From Amyloporia xantha (lineage: Eukaryota > Basidiomycota > Agaricomycetes > Polyporales > Adustoporiaceae): 64,000 bases of DNA. The first letter of the stretch is position 1. The number at the start of each line of letters is the position of its first letter. The notes beneath the pieces are model-generated. The model did not search any database and was not told the DNA's origin. It saw nothing but the letters and a program-made list of their open reading frames with translations. A program made the position numbers and the translations under genes. Of the stretch, positions 22,725-37,167 are shown one piece after another. Where the stretch lies: the NCBI GenBank assembly GCA_036971615.1, contig JAYKKR010000037.1, forward strand, positions 1 to 64,000. The letters run 5' to 3'.

Positions 22725-25700
22725 ATGGCGACTGCGACCATGAGCTCGACCGCTGCCACGACTGCGAGCGCAAGTGCTCCAGAGATCCATTCGACCAACG
22801 CGCTTTCTGCTAGCACGATCGTTCATTCCCCATCTTTGGATGCATTTCTTGCGTCTTCTCCCCGCGGTGCATCGCCAGACGCGCTTGGATTTACGAGCTC
22901 CCCGAGCTCCACCGATCTAGCGTCTGGAAGTAACGACAACTCTACGGAACCCGATCCTCAAATCGTCGAGGCCCTTCGGAGCAAAGACCGCCTCTACGTT
23001 CTGAAGTTGGGAGAGCAGATGGAAAGTCTTATCCACGAACACAGGTGTGTTTCTATTTAACAATACATTGACTGGTGGCCATCACGCGACATGCATATCT
23101 CACCGCTGTCTGAGCATTTTTGGATGAGCACGCATTCGGTGGTGTTTGGTTCTTGTGGTATCAATGTATTCTGACATAGTGTATCGCACACAGAGTCAAG
23201 ATTGACCTCACACCAGCAACCTCATATCAGAAAATGCTGGTCCACAGATGTTCTGCGTATTACAAGTTATCCCCTGAAAGCGATAACCTGACGAAAGGAA
23301 TTACTGTCTACTACCGCTCCGAAAGCAGAATGTAAGCGTCCTTGTCGCTACCATTATAAAATTTCCGACTGAATAATTCTGCATGCTTTATTTAGTCCTG
23401 CACGCAGAATCAGCGAGTTGGTCCCCTTGGAAGAATCCAACCAGCCAGCTTTTAAGATTATGCGAAGAAGCGCGCAGGATGGTTCGAAAAGCCGACAGAA
23501 CTCGCAGGCTGGGTCAGTTGCTGGCGAGGACGCCGATCTCTCTGACGTTGAGCCATCATCAGAGGCGGGCAGCATCAGTGGTCGCAGTAATGCAACCGGA
23601 AGTAGCGCGGCGAAAAGACACCCCACGTTGGAGGAGCGTGAGGCGGCCTACAACGAGGCACGGTCTCGAATCTTCATGGGTTTCGAGGAAAAGGAAAAAG
23701 ACAAGGAAAAGGACAAGGACAAGGATATGAGCGCCAACTCATCCACGTTCAGCCTTGTCTCCGGATCTGGTTCCACGAACGGAGGCCGTGGGAGTAGTAT
23801 TGGTGATCTCGACGATTCTGCTAGTTCAGCTGCTACTGAGAGCGAGTGGTCTGGTCCGGTCACTCGTGATAAGAGAGACAGTCGACGAGGAGGCTCAGCG
23901 GGGTCATCTTCCCGTTCAATGCGGTCATCCGGTGCATCTTACAATAACGGTTCAGGAAGCTCAAGGAACTCCAGAGCAACTTCACCATCTTTCACGTACG
24001 CGACACTTTACGAGCCACCTCCAGTTGTGGACTGTCAACCTTACGGAGCACAGCCTCCGCCTGCCGGTTATGTCCCGCATTATTTCTACGGATACGGTGC
24101 TCCCGGGCAAGTTCCAGCTCCTGTCTATGGCTATCCATATTACCCACCGTATGGCTATCCTCCTCATCCGTCCGACCCCACTAGTCAACCTAGTGAGTCC
24201 GTGTACTCTCCTGCCCAGTCCAATCAACCGCAAGTGCCCTACCCGAACCCCTACATCTGGCAGCCACCACCTAGTCACACTATGCATCAACCTTCCCAGC
24301 TCCAAGCTCAGAGCCCTGGAACTGCCGGCCTCAACCTTCCCCTCATTCATCCCACCCCTCGTCACCTCAACCACAAAATGTGCCTCAACCCCATTATCCC
24401 ACTTACATGGCGCCTCCACATTTTAACCCTTACGCAATGCAAGGTTACGCTCCGCCTCCACATGGATTCCAGCCTCCAACCTATGGTCCGCCTGCAGCAC
24501 AGCCGCCACAACAGCAGCTTTACATGCCCGAAATGGCCCCCAATAGCGCCTATGTCAATGGTAATGCCGACAACAACAACCACAGTCGTGCGTCTTCCAG
24601 GAGCAGTGGACATCACGGTACCCATAAGCGTAGTGCACCGCGGGCGCGTGGATCTTGGAGCTACGGTCCTGGAGCTGGTCAGAATGGGTATACATACAAT
24701 CTTCACAGCGTCGGTGGCGGTCTAGGAGGAAACGAAGCAGTAGGACCGCGGCTGAGCTCCAGTGTTAGAAGGATTTCTGGAACGTCAAGTGGGAGCGGAA
24801 GTGCGGGTGCGAGAACCCCGGGCGATGAAGCCTCTTCTACGGCAGTGAGTCATTTTTCTTGCTCTGCCCTTCTGTCTGCTGGTTCCATTCCTGAGTCATG
24901 TTGACCAATGAAATCTGTTACATATGATCGGTGCCTCTTTTTCGTTTCCACTCTATATTCCGTTATCTCACAGTCGTCTTCTACATCGTCGTCTTCGCGG
25001 CAAACGTATACGTCTACTTCATCAAAGCATCCACTTCCTGCCCGACCCGATTGGGCTGTCGGTCTCAAGCCTCAGCCTGGACTGCACCCTCCTCGACATC
25101 ATGACCATAGTAATGCCAATTCTAGAACCATGTCGCCTGTAAGAATCGGCGGTCAAGCACACCTTCCATCCCAGCATCAATCCCAGCCTGCGTTACAACC
25201 TAACGACTTCCCACCACTGTCTTCTGCGTCTGTTCCGGAGAGACGAACACCGGTAGTAGGCGGCGTGTGGACGAACACGTCTTCGATGCGTTCCATTATG
25301 ACGCCTGGACCACAGGGTAGCGCCAACCACCAGGGCTCTGCGCTCGTACACTACCCTAACAATCAACAATCAGCTTCTCAGAATGCCAATGGGAACCCTC
25401 GTTTGGACGATCCGGAGTCTGTTTTTGAGAGGCCACCGCCCAAGGGAAATGCTGAATTATTCAATCCCAGGGGTTCCCGGAGCGCAGGGTCTTCCAATGG
25501 AAACGGGGAACGGGCGAGTATGCAGGGACAGATCGAGGTGAGGGATGGAACAAAACAGGACAACGTTTGGCTGAAGGGGGAGGCGGTCGCGGTCGTGGTT
25601 GAGAAGGTGGGCCTTGTCACACTCGATGATCGCTCAGGGGAAGTAGATGTGTCACCGTCTGCGGCACCCCGACCCTCATCAGCTGTTCCGCCGCCAGTAG

Positions 25701-25736
25701 GTGTGACGGATGGTGCAGCAGATGTGGGTGCCTCAT
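22725..25736 (+). CDS. R3H-SUZ domain RNA-binding protein (frameshift in the middle)
   Basis: This is a cytoplasmic or nuclear single-strand nucleic acid binding protein. Exon 1 (22725-23044), exon 2 (23194-about 23331) and exon 3 (from 23396) join to an R3H domain (DRLYVLKLGEQMESLIHEHRVKIDLTP...MLVHRCSAYYKL), then a SUZ motif (EEREAAYNEARSRIF). A long Ser/Gly-rich and Pro/Tyr/Gln-rich tail follows (YGYPYYPPYGYPPHP and similar). Near 24327-24331 the coding frame jumps: upstream reads SQLQAQSPGTAG and downstream PSPHSSHPSSPQPQNV, which would be continuous if one C were added in the GGCCTC run. No acceptable intron explains it. A further exon from about 24974 carries LPARPDWAVGLKPQPGL and NDFPPLSS, short motifs I associate with fungal SUZ proteins. 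Either a sequence error or a real lesion is present. Confidence 0.78.
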
Positions 25737-26056
25737 AGGGGTCCATTTTCACCCACGTAACATATTGTCTCGTATCGCACTGCTATCGGGACGCTGTCAT
25801 TTGGCTGTCGCATGTAGTTGTCTGGCTAGTATTGGTTGATGTACTGCGAGTACTCTACTGTCGTGTGCATCGTTTACTTTGTTGTATTCACATCTCTTGA
25901 GCGTAACTTACACAATATAAATCGCATAATATGAATGTATTCGAACTGTGAACCAAGAATTGATATAGCGATAATTTACTGCATCAAAGAAGCGACAAAG
26001 GGCATGACAATAGATCAGCAAATAGATATAAAATCGGCCAGGAGTCACCGTCAAGA
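25737..26056. other. Convergent 3' intergenic region
   Basis: Space between the R3H-SUZ gene (+) and the disordered-protein gene (-). It is AT-rich, with nothing else seen. Confidence 0.5.
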
Positions 26057-27918
26057 TCACCGAGTCCACCTTCTGAACCACCGCTTCAACAACGAAAACG
26101 CGCCGCGCCTATGCTTTGTACGGGGCGTGGGATTGGCCGCCGACCAAGACGCAACACGTCTGAGCTGGCCATCCGACCGAAGCTGTCTCTGCAGCGGTGC
26201 CAATGCAGGATTCTCTTGAGATCTTATACTGGAAGGAAGGGGAGGATGAGGTTCAGGAGCAGGCTTGGGCTTTGATTTGGGTTTCGGAGGAGGGCCAATG
26301 AGTAACTCGAGACCACCCAAATCAAACGGCTTCGGCTGGTGTAGTGAGCGTGTAGTCGACGGAGTGGGTACTGTATGATTCGAGGGCTCTGAAGATTCGT
26401 GAGAGTCCTCGCGACAATGGGAGTCGAGTTGAGAACCTAGAGCTAAAACAAGGGCGACAGGCCGATTTCGGCGGCTAGGCGGTTTCCGCACGGTGCGGAC
26501 TCGTGGTGGATGGCGACTATGAGAACCGGGCGTCGCCTGAGCAGTGAGTGAGGTAGAAGTGCCCACAAGGAACTCCGGGGCATTCTTCGAGACAGTATGT
26601 CAGTATACATGAAGAGTAGTCGGCAATGCGATGTGCCACTGACATGAGGATCATAGGTATAGTATGGCTCTATGTCTGGTGTAGAGCCGCTCGACAATAG
26701 CGTGTCATAAGTAGCGTCCAGGCTGGGACTCTGTGCAAGATAATAAGGCCCACAGGTAACAACGATAGTGTCTGAACATACCAATTCCTGCTCTTCATCT
26801 TGATCAACCTCAACCCAGGCCGTCTTCCACTTCCCTTTGGCAGCCGTGGACCAAGATGCAAGCTCTCCCACAGACACGCCATCCTGAGACACGGCAGCCC
26901 GCGAGGGAATGCTGTCCTCGATGGCTCCAAAATTTTGGACAGCACTGTACACGTTTCGAGAAATATCATCAGAAGGCCTCCGTTGGGTATTGAATGCTGT
27001 CTGCACTCTCGGAGTCGTTGGGCCACTTCGAGGAGTAGACGAACCACTCTGTGGCGTGCGTGGGCGAGGGCCATGGCGGGGGCCGTGCACACGCGGGCGA
27101 ATGGAGTCGGGTACCAGCATAGGATGCGTGGTACGAAGGCTTTCTGCAAGAGACTCGAGTTGGTCAATCGTATTTTCTCGAACGCCCGTTGAGGGCCGCG
27201 ACGATGCAGTGCTAGTGCGGTGAGCCCGGACGTCGTCGTCGTCGCTGCCGTGTTCTGTCGTAGGAGCAGCAGAAGCTGCTATGGGGTCGTCCTGTAAAAT
27301 CGTCGTCTTGGCGTAGGATGAGATGTGTGGGAAGGACCCCATGACAATCCTAGGGTCGTCGAGTTTAAGTGTACTCGGGTTCTCGACGTCTTCGGCAACA
27401 GCAGTATGAGCATTTGTTCCCGTGGCATTGCCCTGCGAGCGGGACGAGACATGTTTCTGTAGCTCCCCCGCACTGCGTTGCTCACCCGCCGACTGCCCTG
27501 ACCTGTGCAAAAGGGAAAAATCTTCAGCGTTGTGATCCAAATGTCCAGGTGCGTCCGATTTGGAGGCGATATGGGATGTAGATCGAGTCAGTACGGCATT
27601 CGATGCAGCGCTCGAAAGATTCGAAAGGAGTGAATCCCTTGTATTATGGATAGTAGTCGACTTCCGAAGAACAGGGCGTTGCGCTGCAACTAAAGGCTCG
27701 CCATCGGAAGGGCGAGCGGGCGCCTGCTGTGAAATGGGATGACTGAATTTACGCCGACGACGCGGCCCGCGTATTCTTGTAGGAGAATAAGCGCTCGGGA
27801 CTTGGCTTGTTACACTAGGAATAGAAATAGAGGCGGTCAGTGCTTTATGTGTTTCGCTGAGCGCGAATGGCTCGAAAGTTAGAGGAGGTATATAGGAGGG
27901 AGCGTGGACAGACACCAT
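26057..27918 (-). CDS. Ser/Pro/Arg-rich disordered protein
   Basis: Not recognised. Exon 1 runs from the ATG at 27918 to 26644 and exon 2 from 26584 to 26057. The 59-nt intron (26585-26643) has GTCAGT...AAG borders and, when removed, joins DPH to NAPEFLVGTSTSL in frame; without it the frame runs off into an unrelated tail. The protein has about 600 residues and is low in hydrophobics apart from one ordered-looking block (AAKGKWKTAWVEVDQDEEQELVCSDTIVV...YDTLLSSGSTPDIEPYYTYDP). It contains basic clusters (RGPRRRRKF) and repeats such as PRTPQSGSSTPRSGPTTPR, typical of phosphorylated disordered regions. The C-terminus has a run PPPKPKSKPKPAPEPHPP and ends LLKRWFRRWTR. An upstream ATG at 28011 is possible. 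Function unknown. Confidence 0.65.
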
Positions 27919-28164
27919 GACAGTACATGGAGAAGAGGCGGGACTGACTCGCAGAACAGACGAGGTGGGCCGTGGGCTATGCGCGAGGCCGTGAGATGAC
28001 CAGATCGTCAAGATTTGGCATGTTGGCAGTTCGATGTGATGAACTATACCAATATCACGATAGACGGAATCTTAACTCCACGGTGCACAGCCTCGGCAAT
28101 TGCCAGCAGTATACTGGAAAGCACTCTCTCACACTGAACGTTCCATTCAGGCAACGAAGCATGT

Positions 28165-28603
28165 TCATAACGGATCCTCGACAAGGAGCACGACACACGT
28201 TGTAAATACAACTGCGGCTACAACCACCATGATGCAGAAGTGTGTCCTGTTGTCAAGGAGAGCGATGAGATGCGGTACAAACATATCAGCAGATGAGAAC
28301 GAACTTCGTCGCCACGAGAAAGCCACGCATAGTCCTAAAATCCTTGTAGGTTTGGAAGTACTGATACAGCCCGGCTAAAATTGTGCACAACGCTGCGGCG
28401 AATTCTATGGAAGCGATAGGCAGTTGAATCGCGGTGGGATCTCCAGAGGACGAACTGGAACCGCCGGGAAGGCGGGCCTTAAGCAGGACGGAAGATGACA
28501 GGAGAGACAGGAGCATGGCAAATTTGACATGCGAGAGGAGATTGCGCTCGAGCATCTGCAGATCACGGGTTGTGCTCCCAGAGTTCTCTATGTATGCCGG
28601 CAT
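28165..28603 (-). CDS. DUF202-family small membrane protein
   Basis: This encodes an integral membrane protein of the DUF202 (YidH-like) type, a domain also found in vacuolar transporter chaperone subunits. Exon 1 starts at ATG 28603 and ends at about 28309. After a roughly 60-nt intron, exon 2 ends at the TGA at 28165-28167. The signature DLQMLERNLLSHVKFAMLLSLLSSS is the conserved RD...ERT/NxL...R/KxxL region followed by helix 1. Two more helices are seen: IASIEFAAALCTILAGLYQYF and FCIMVVVAAVVFTTCVVLLV. The length is about 122 residues, usual for stand-alone DUF202 proteins. Function is unknown beyond membrane location. Confidence 0.75.
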
Positions 28604-30747
28604 GATGAGTGGCTGCAGCTACGCAGTTATGAGCATTTGTCAGTAGCAAGGTGAATAGAATAGTGCGCTCCTTGAAGTATTGAGAGTGGAATTAGCGGCA
28701 AGAGATAGATTGACGACAAAACACGTACTTCGGTTATTTCTGCGCGCTACCGACTTGTATAAGACGTTGCCACTGCGGATCGCGAGAGGTAAATGGACCC
28801 AATACACCAATTTATAAAGTGATGAACGGCCAGTGCGGTATGAGGGTTTTTGCACGGTGATGGCGAGAGTAGCTTCAACAATACTAGGTTGGTTCATCCG
28901 ACATGGCCCGCCTCTAGTAATTCGGAATTCGCAAACTTCCGCGAGGCCGACCAGCTAAAGACATAATAAGGATGCTGCTGAAAGTCGACAAAGTCGAATT
29001 GGAGCAATACCAAGGCCTAGTAAACGTCAACGAGTTATTAGGGTTAACTGCTAATCAAGGTGAGCTTCAAACGAGCCCTTGAAAGCGTTTTGAGATCGAC
29101 GCCCACTTGCTGCTACACGTGACCAATCTCAGGCCGATGCTTCACGTCTGCTCAGCCGCCACCCGTGCTGTACTCATCTCCGACGTTATAGACTGTAATT
29201 TCTCGACAGCCTGATTTAGCATCTCTGCCGCACAATTACTTTGCAATTACTCTATGACGGCAACCCCTCCAAGTATGCTCGAGGCCTTTCTTGTTTCAAA
29301 TTATGTCTTGAGCGACTGGTCGCATTTCCATCTTGAATGCCCTATCATTACTTCATGATGTGACAGTTTAGGACCTCAACTGAGATGCAGTTCAGATATG
29401 GCTTGCTCTATCCGGACCATATTTTGGAAACTCCGTCGTAAGGATGCACTTGATTCACATCTCTTGAGTGCTTCTACCGGATGGTCTTCTTTATGCGATA
29501 CATCGGTCAGTGCCGGAAATATACATCATATCGTAACTCTTATAACTCAACTACATCGAATGGTTATGGCGGCCTTTCTGAGCGTTCCGAAGGTACTGTG
29601 GTTCACTTACCCGTGCACCGCGACCGGGGACCGACGAGTAACCACATTCATGGTAGGTTCCTTGATTCTTGCAGGAATAAGAATATATTTCTTCCAACTC
29701 GATCAAGTCCTCACCGTAAGTTACATGATATGTACGAAAAGACCCTTGAAGGAAGGGACTAGTCCTACAGGTTCTTTGTTCGTTCAAATGTGTGTGCCGT
29801 GTTGCAGCATTTTGGTAAATTGTGACTGAGGCCCTCCGAGATATGCAGATTCTGCACGCATAGCACATTTAGAAAATGCCTGGCAAAGCTCACATTGCAC
29901 TTATTTGACCGATTGATGACCACGAATTGATCTCGGTCAGCATTAGGTTCAGTACCGACGATTGACACTGTAGCTCTACGATTATCAACAGCGGTTGACT
30001 ACTTCAAGAGAAACCCACGCTCTCGTTCCATATACTCGGGCACATGTGCTGAGGCAAATGGACTGCGTACGCATCTATTCAGTGATACCTCTATACTGTT
30101 TGAATAGCATCATACAACTGATTATGTTTGGTGTATTGAAGACTCGCACCTCCGCAAGTGCTCTGTGTCTTGTCTGCACAGGCTGTATACAGGCATTCAT
30201 CTTGGACGTGAGCAAATTAATCTGATATTTTGTGTTGAAATAGGAACTTGTGGGTCTCCGGATCCTTTGGCATGTCCTTCTGTCACCTCCTCGCTCACTA
30301 ATCATGGATAAAATAGAGAGCTGAAAGCCTGACACTTTGCTAATTATAACGACATTCCTTGAAAGAGACACCCAGGGATGTTTGCAATTTGGCTCAGTAG
30401 CTCGAAAGTTTCTTATCCATAGAGCAAAGCTTAAGGTTATATTGAACCTCAAATTTGTGGTGTCTGTGCGAACAAAGCCCCTAGATTTTCTATGTCAAGA
30501 CCGAAGATTCAGCCTTGCGGTTTTGGCTGAATGCAATATTCAATGGGTCTGGCCTTCTAGGGGTGACGAGTTCATTCGAAGGAGACTTGCGCCGAGAACG
30601 TCGTGTCTATTTCTAAGTACTGTACACGGTTCGTTACATCTGTTCTGGGATATCTAAGACAATTCCATATTCCAACAACCAATAGATCATTAATCGAAGC
30701 TCAGAGTAAAATGAAAATAAGAGTAGAAGTCCGGTATGATCACGGAT
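28604..30747. other. No supported gene, about 2.1 kb
   Basis: Several hydrophobic but short open frames occur (29398-29829 and 29995-30225 on +; 28640-28897 on -). An exon-like frame near 28970-29056 (+) ends at GTGAGC. None could be joined into a protein with recognisable features. This may be a decayed membrane-protein gene or plain intergenic DNA. Confidence 0.35.
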
Positions 30748-32618
<1,871 letters not shown>

Positions 32619-34144
32619 ATGAATTACGTGTGGGGAGTGGGGAAGGTGGGGGAGGGGAAGAGAAGCTGGGGGAGATCATAGCAAGCATGATGGGGAATTT
32701 ATAGAGGGTGCTATACCCCGCAAAATCTGGCCATTGGTCGGTGTGGGGGAGTGCACAGACCATCGGACCGTCGTACGGGGAGGATCGAATGTTCTGGCCA
32801 GGGCGCACAGGCGGACCTTGCCCCGGCTAATTCTCGGTTGGCGGACGCGGCAATGTTCCGGTCCGGCACACCGCGACGCGGAAGGTCACAAGCACGTGAC
32901 CGTGACACATCGCGCGGTACCCATCGCGAATGTCATGCCTTGTTCAGATCATATCGGACTGCTGGCTGGCTGAGGCTGAGGCAGCTGAGCACTGCTCACC
33001 GGGAAAATGGTCATGAAGGCATTATGACAGAGGCCATGCGGCGAGGTAAATGTGGTATCAAGTGACAATTTCGTCGCTACTTGGAAAGGATGATGAACGT
33101 CGTTGGGGCAGTTGCACACCGAACAGGTGGCTGGACGGGTCATCTGTTCGAACGATGAAGCTTCCTCGAGTTTCAGCATGTATGCAGAATAGAACGGTGA
33201 GTCGTACGGACCTTTTATATCTGGGTTAAGACATAGATGTAGTTATCTTCAAATGCCCTCCCCTTCATCAATATATGGATTCACATACTGTGTAGGGAGA
33301 CCTGCGCTCAATGCTTGCAATACTGCACAGGGTGCCCATTCATTTGCACCTGACCTACTGATACATTCGAATTAGATATACCTGAGTGTGCCATCTTTAG
33401 CACACACACGTTGACTTCAGTGAGGCCGTTCAACAGCCCTACTTCGCGCAGAATGAGTTATATTCGCATACTGACATACTGTATATTGTTAGATTTCCCA
33501 TTATGCAGTGCGGCTGCGTACATGTCTTGGTCTGCGTTCACTTGTGGTGAGCCGCTTGTATCTCAGACGAACATTGGGTTGATAGATGCAGGAGTAATCA
33601 AACATCGCCGAAACGCCGAAAAGAGCGAGGTTTTAAGTAGAACCCGAGGATGAGCGCCGAGAAGAAGAGCGAGGGACACCGCCGCTGTGCCTCGCCTGGA
33701 CTGATGCAGAACTGCTGCTCCCGCAAAAATATGATTCTGTCAACAATTTCCAGGTGAAACGCCTCGTCCTTTTGATGGTGTCGTCGGCGGTCGCAATAGA
33801 GGGAGCGGCCGTCAGTCACGATAGATCAAAAATCGTAGCCTTTGTCACAGCCGATAAACAGCTAATGTCACACAAATACTGGAGTTGTATGTACGTCACG
33901 CGTGACATCTCATACAGATCGGACAGGGTGATCTCTTGATCAATTGGCTGTGTGGCATCGCTAAGTTCGAGTGCGCGCATATGGGTTTCAGCTCGGGATC
34001 ATTTCAGACACACAGCCCCATCACAGTCTCACTGCGAGATATAAAGTACATCATGGTCACTCGTCTTCCCCGCAGTGAACGTTCCTCTTTGCTTCTATTT
34101 TCTTCGCCTTTTTACGATTTCTTTCCTTTCTTTCGTTCTTCGTC
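32619..34144. other. Divergent intergenic region of about 1.5 kb
   Basis: This is the upstream region of both the xylulokinase (-) and the aspartic protease (+). GATATAAAG at 34038-34046 fits a TATA box about 100 nt before the protease ATG. Short frames in between show nothing recognisable. Confidence 0.5.
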
Positions 34145-36412
34145 ATGAACACCCTTATCTTCCTTTTAATTGCATCGCTGTGCGGTCTTTCTCGTGCTCT
34201 TGCTCTCCCCGTTGCTGCTCGTGAATCTCGGCTGAGCCGTCGTATTGCTGGACCTGGAGTTCGCAGCCATGTTATGAAGTTGGTTGGGATCTATGCTCCG
34301 GACAATGAGAACGTCGTCAATTTCCAGGACACAGTGGTGAGTTCATATCCTCTATTTTTGCATATGAGAGGCACTGACGAATATAAACCATACAGTACGC
34401 CACTAATCTGACGATTGGCGGTCAAGGTGGGACCGGCTCCTCAGGAGTCGATTGCAAAGCTAATGGATATAAAAACCCCAGAACTTCTCATTCAGCTGGA
34501 TACCGGGTCTTCCGATCTCTGGGTCTCAGTACCTTCTGGCCAGATTGACTTTGCTAATGTCACGAACATCACGGCAACGCAGACGTACGGTATTGGCTCT
34601 GTCACCGGTCCAATTGCTATGGCCGATGTGTCCATGGGTCCTCACGATGTTCCTAACCAAGCCTTCATTAACGCGACGAATGTAAGTGTCACAGTATCTT
34701 GAGTGGAGAGTTTTTGCCCATTTGAACACAGGCAACGGATTTTGGCACTATTTTTGGTGATAACGTACGCGGTATCCTCGGTCTCTCCTTCGACGCAGGC
34801 TCTATCGTCGACCTTGAAATTGTGGAAAACTATGGCATCAACGCATCCACTGGCCGCTCTTTCATGACGAATCTATTCCTGCAGAACAGCAGCATGCCAC
34901 ACTTCTTCACCGTTCAGCTCGGACGCGCTAGCGACCCTGAATACGTCACTGAGGGCATCTTCACCATTGGTGAGTACGTCCCCGAATTGGCGGCGGTCGC
35001 CGACCAGCCGCAACTGCAGCGTTTCCCCAACTCTGATGACATCAACACGCCTCCCCGGTGGTCTACTGTTATGAGCGGAATGACAGTCAACGGCCAGCCG
35101 TTCGCGTTCAACGCGTCTGGTGTGCCGGGCACTCCGAACGGTTCCGTTGTTGCTGTGCTCGACACTGGGTTCACGTTCCCGCCTATCCCCGAGCCTGCTG
35201 TAGACTTCATATACGGGAGCATCGAAGGTGCATACTTCGACAACTCCAGCAGTCTGTGGATTGTTCCTTGCGAGAATTCTACCACGTTGGAGTTCCAGTT
35301 TGAGTAAGTCGAAGCTTGCTTACGGCGTGATGGCGTGTCTGACTGGCCCACTTTCTTAGTAACATGTCTATACCGATCCATCCATTGGATATCACCACTG
35401 TTATAGAACTGAACAACCAGACTGTCTGTGTGAACACCTTCCGGTAAGTAAACTGTTGCACAGTCCCAGCTGTTATCAAGGCTAACTAGGCTTATTGCAG
35501 AGCGACTACGTTCCCTGTAAACACACAATTTGACATCATTCTCGGGGATGCTTTCCTGAAGAACGTCTATGCATCGTGAGTAGTGTTGTCATGTATTGTC
35601 ACCCGTCGCCCTAACCGTCGCGCAGTTTCGATTACGGCAATTTCTCTGCGGGGGATCCCAATGCGATTCCCTTCATCCAGTTGATGCCTACTACGAACCT
35701 GACGGCTGCTTTCGCTGAGTTTGCTGAGGTTCGATCATCGATGGTCACCGCTGCGGAGGCTTCTGCTTCCATCTCGGCGACGTCAGTTGTGCCCTCTGCG
35801 ACACCATCGATCGACTGCGGCGGTGCCCCTGCATCTCCCATTCCCACATCCAGCCCCCTCTTTGCATCTGCGTGGTCCAGCTACCCTGCATCCTCAGTGT
35901 GGTCCAGCTACGTACCTGCTGCCTCTTCGTATTCGAGCTACGTGCCTGCGCCCTCAGCATCGAACGACTCTGCTTCCGCGACAGATTTGTCATCGGCCCC
36001 TGCGCCCACTGACGCTGCGTCCGTTAACGCCACCAACTTCTCACCCTCATCAAACGTGACATCCTTTTCAACCACCATAACCATCACGTCCCCATCTGAC
36101 ATTCCTTCCGCTTCGAACTCGACTCTCATGCGACGCCGTTCAATGCTGCTCGAGCCCTCGCGCACCGTTTCCGATTGCTTGAGTCCGTTGATCGAGCATT
36201 ACGGCGCGGTGCTATTCGCATTGCTAGGCGGGTCGCTCGTTGTTTCCCTCCTCCTCTGCGTCGTGATTGTCGTGCTCGCATTCCGCAACCATGCACGATC
36301 ACAAGCAAGGGGACGCGCGGGATATTCCGTTATGGAGGCAAAGGCGGAAGTAGAAGCAGATCCCGAGGCGGATGTCCTCTCTGCGAGGTATTACTATCAT
36401 GACAACTACTGA
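34145..36412 (+). CDS. Aspartic protease (A1) with C-terminal membrane anchor
   Basis: This encodes a secreted or cell-surface pepsin-type endopeptidase. Exons begin 34145-34336, 34396-34426, 34482-34681, 34732-35303, with further small exons to the last at about 35626-36412. Residues 1-20 are a signal peptide (LIFLLIASLCGLSRALALP), followed by a short propeptide. The first catalytic triad is DTGSSDLWVS (Asp about 81), the flap is TYGIGSVTGPIA, and the second triad is VLDTGFTFPP (Asp about 285). The last core strand is FDIILGDAFLKNVYASFDY. A Ser/Thr/Ala-rich stalk of about 150 residues with repeated SSYVPA units leads to a hydrophobic helix (GAVLFALLGGSLVVSLLLCVVIVVLAF) and a short basic-then-acidic tail ending YYYHDNY. 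This is type I membrane topology, not a GPI signal. DTGF instead of DTGS/T at the second site is mildly unusual. Confidence 0.9.
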
Positions 36413-37167
36413 TCTTGTTATTATTATGACGACTCACGCGGACACTGGGTGTTCTGACGACTTCATCTTTAACTTATCATTTTTTATACCCCTTACACTC
36501 TTTACATAGCGCTTTTTCAATATATGGAACGTTCAACCAGCATTCACTGTGCGACAGGACCCGGTAAGACGGCGGGATCGCAAAAGCACAACAAGTCCGG
36601 AGGCGTCGAGCAAGCATAGCTTGCGGAATTTTGAACCATCTTGGAAGCAGAGTCTCAATTGGGTCGCCATCCAGTGAGAAGCTGGGGCGTAGATCTTGAT
36701 GGAAAAGTCAGGTTCGACGGATGATTGCCCAGATATAGGCTGGCCGGGAAGCTGATGTAGTATATGCGTCAGAAACAGGTTCGAGGACAGATAGCAGACG
36801 GATTTGCAGCCACACCCTGTCCGTAACGCCATAAGGCCGCGAAGGCCGCGACGCGATCACGACTCGACTCGACTCGACTCGATCGTCACCTCGGCGAGAC
36901 ACGACGAGGCCGAGTACAAGCTAGTCAAATGAAACATAAGTGAATAATACAATGACCAAACGAGACCATGTAGATATCATGATCCTGTGCTATTGAAAGA
37001 ATGACTATTCGGCCAGGAATAGGCCGGGATACTGCTACATAACGACTCAGAGTCTATGTGCCACATGTGACATAAGTACGCGTAAAACGCGGACACGTGA
37101 TGATGTGGCCGCGGTGCAAGCGTCTCCAGCTTCAGGTCTACCAAAATCTACTCCAACGGTACAAATC
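36413..37167. other. Intergenic; 5' region of family A copy 1
   Basis: A short CTCGA tandem run lies near 36863-36882 within GCGACGCGATCACGA...GATCGTCAC. The same framed motif (GCGACACGATCACGAGATCG) recurs upstream of copy 3 near 42948 and, split, near copy 4. It is therefore part of the shared promoter region of family A. Confidence 0.5.

Noticed and set aside
29040..29049. TTAGGGTTAA resembles the telomere repeat
   Set aside because: A single occurrence with no array; expected by chance.
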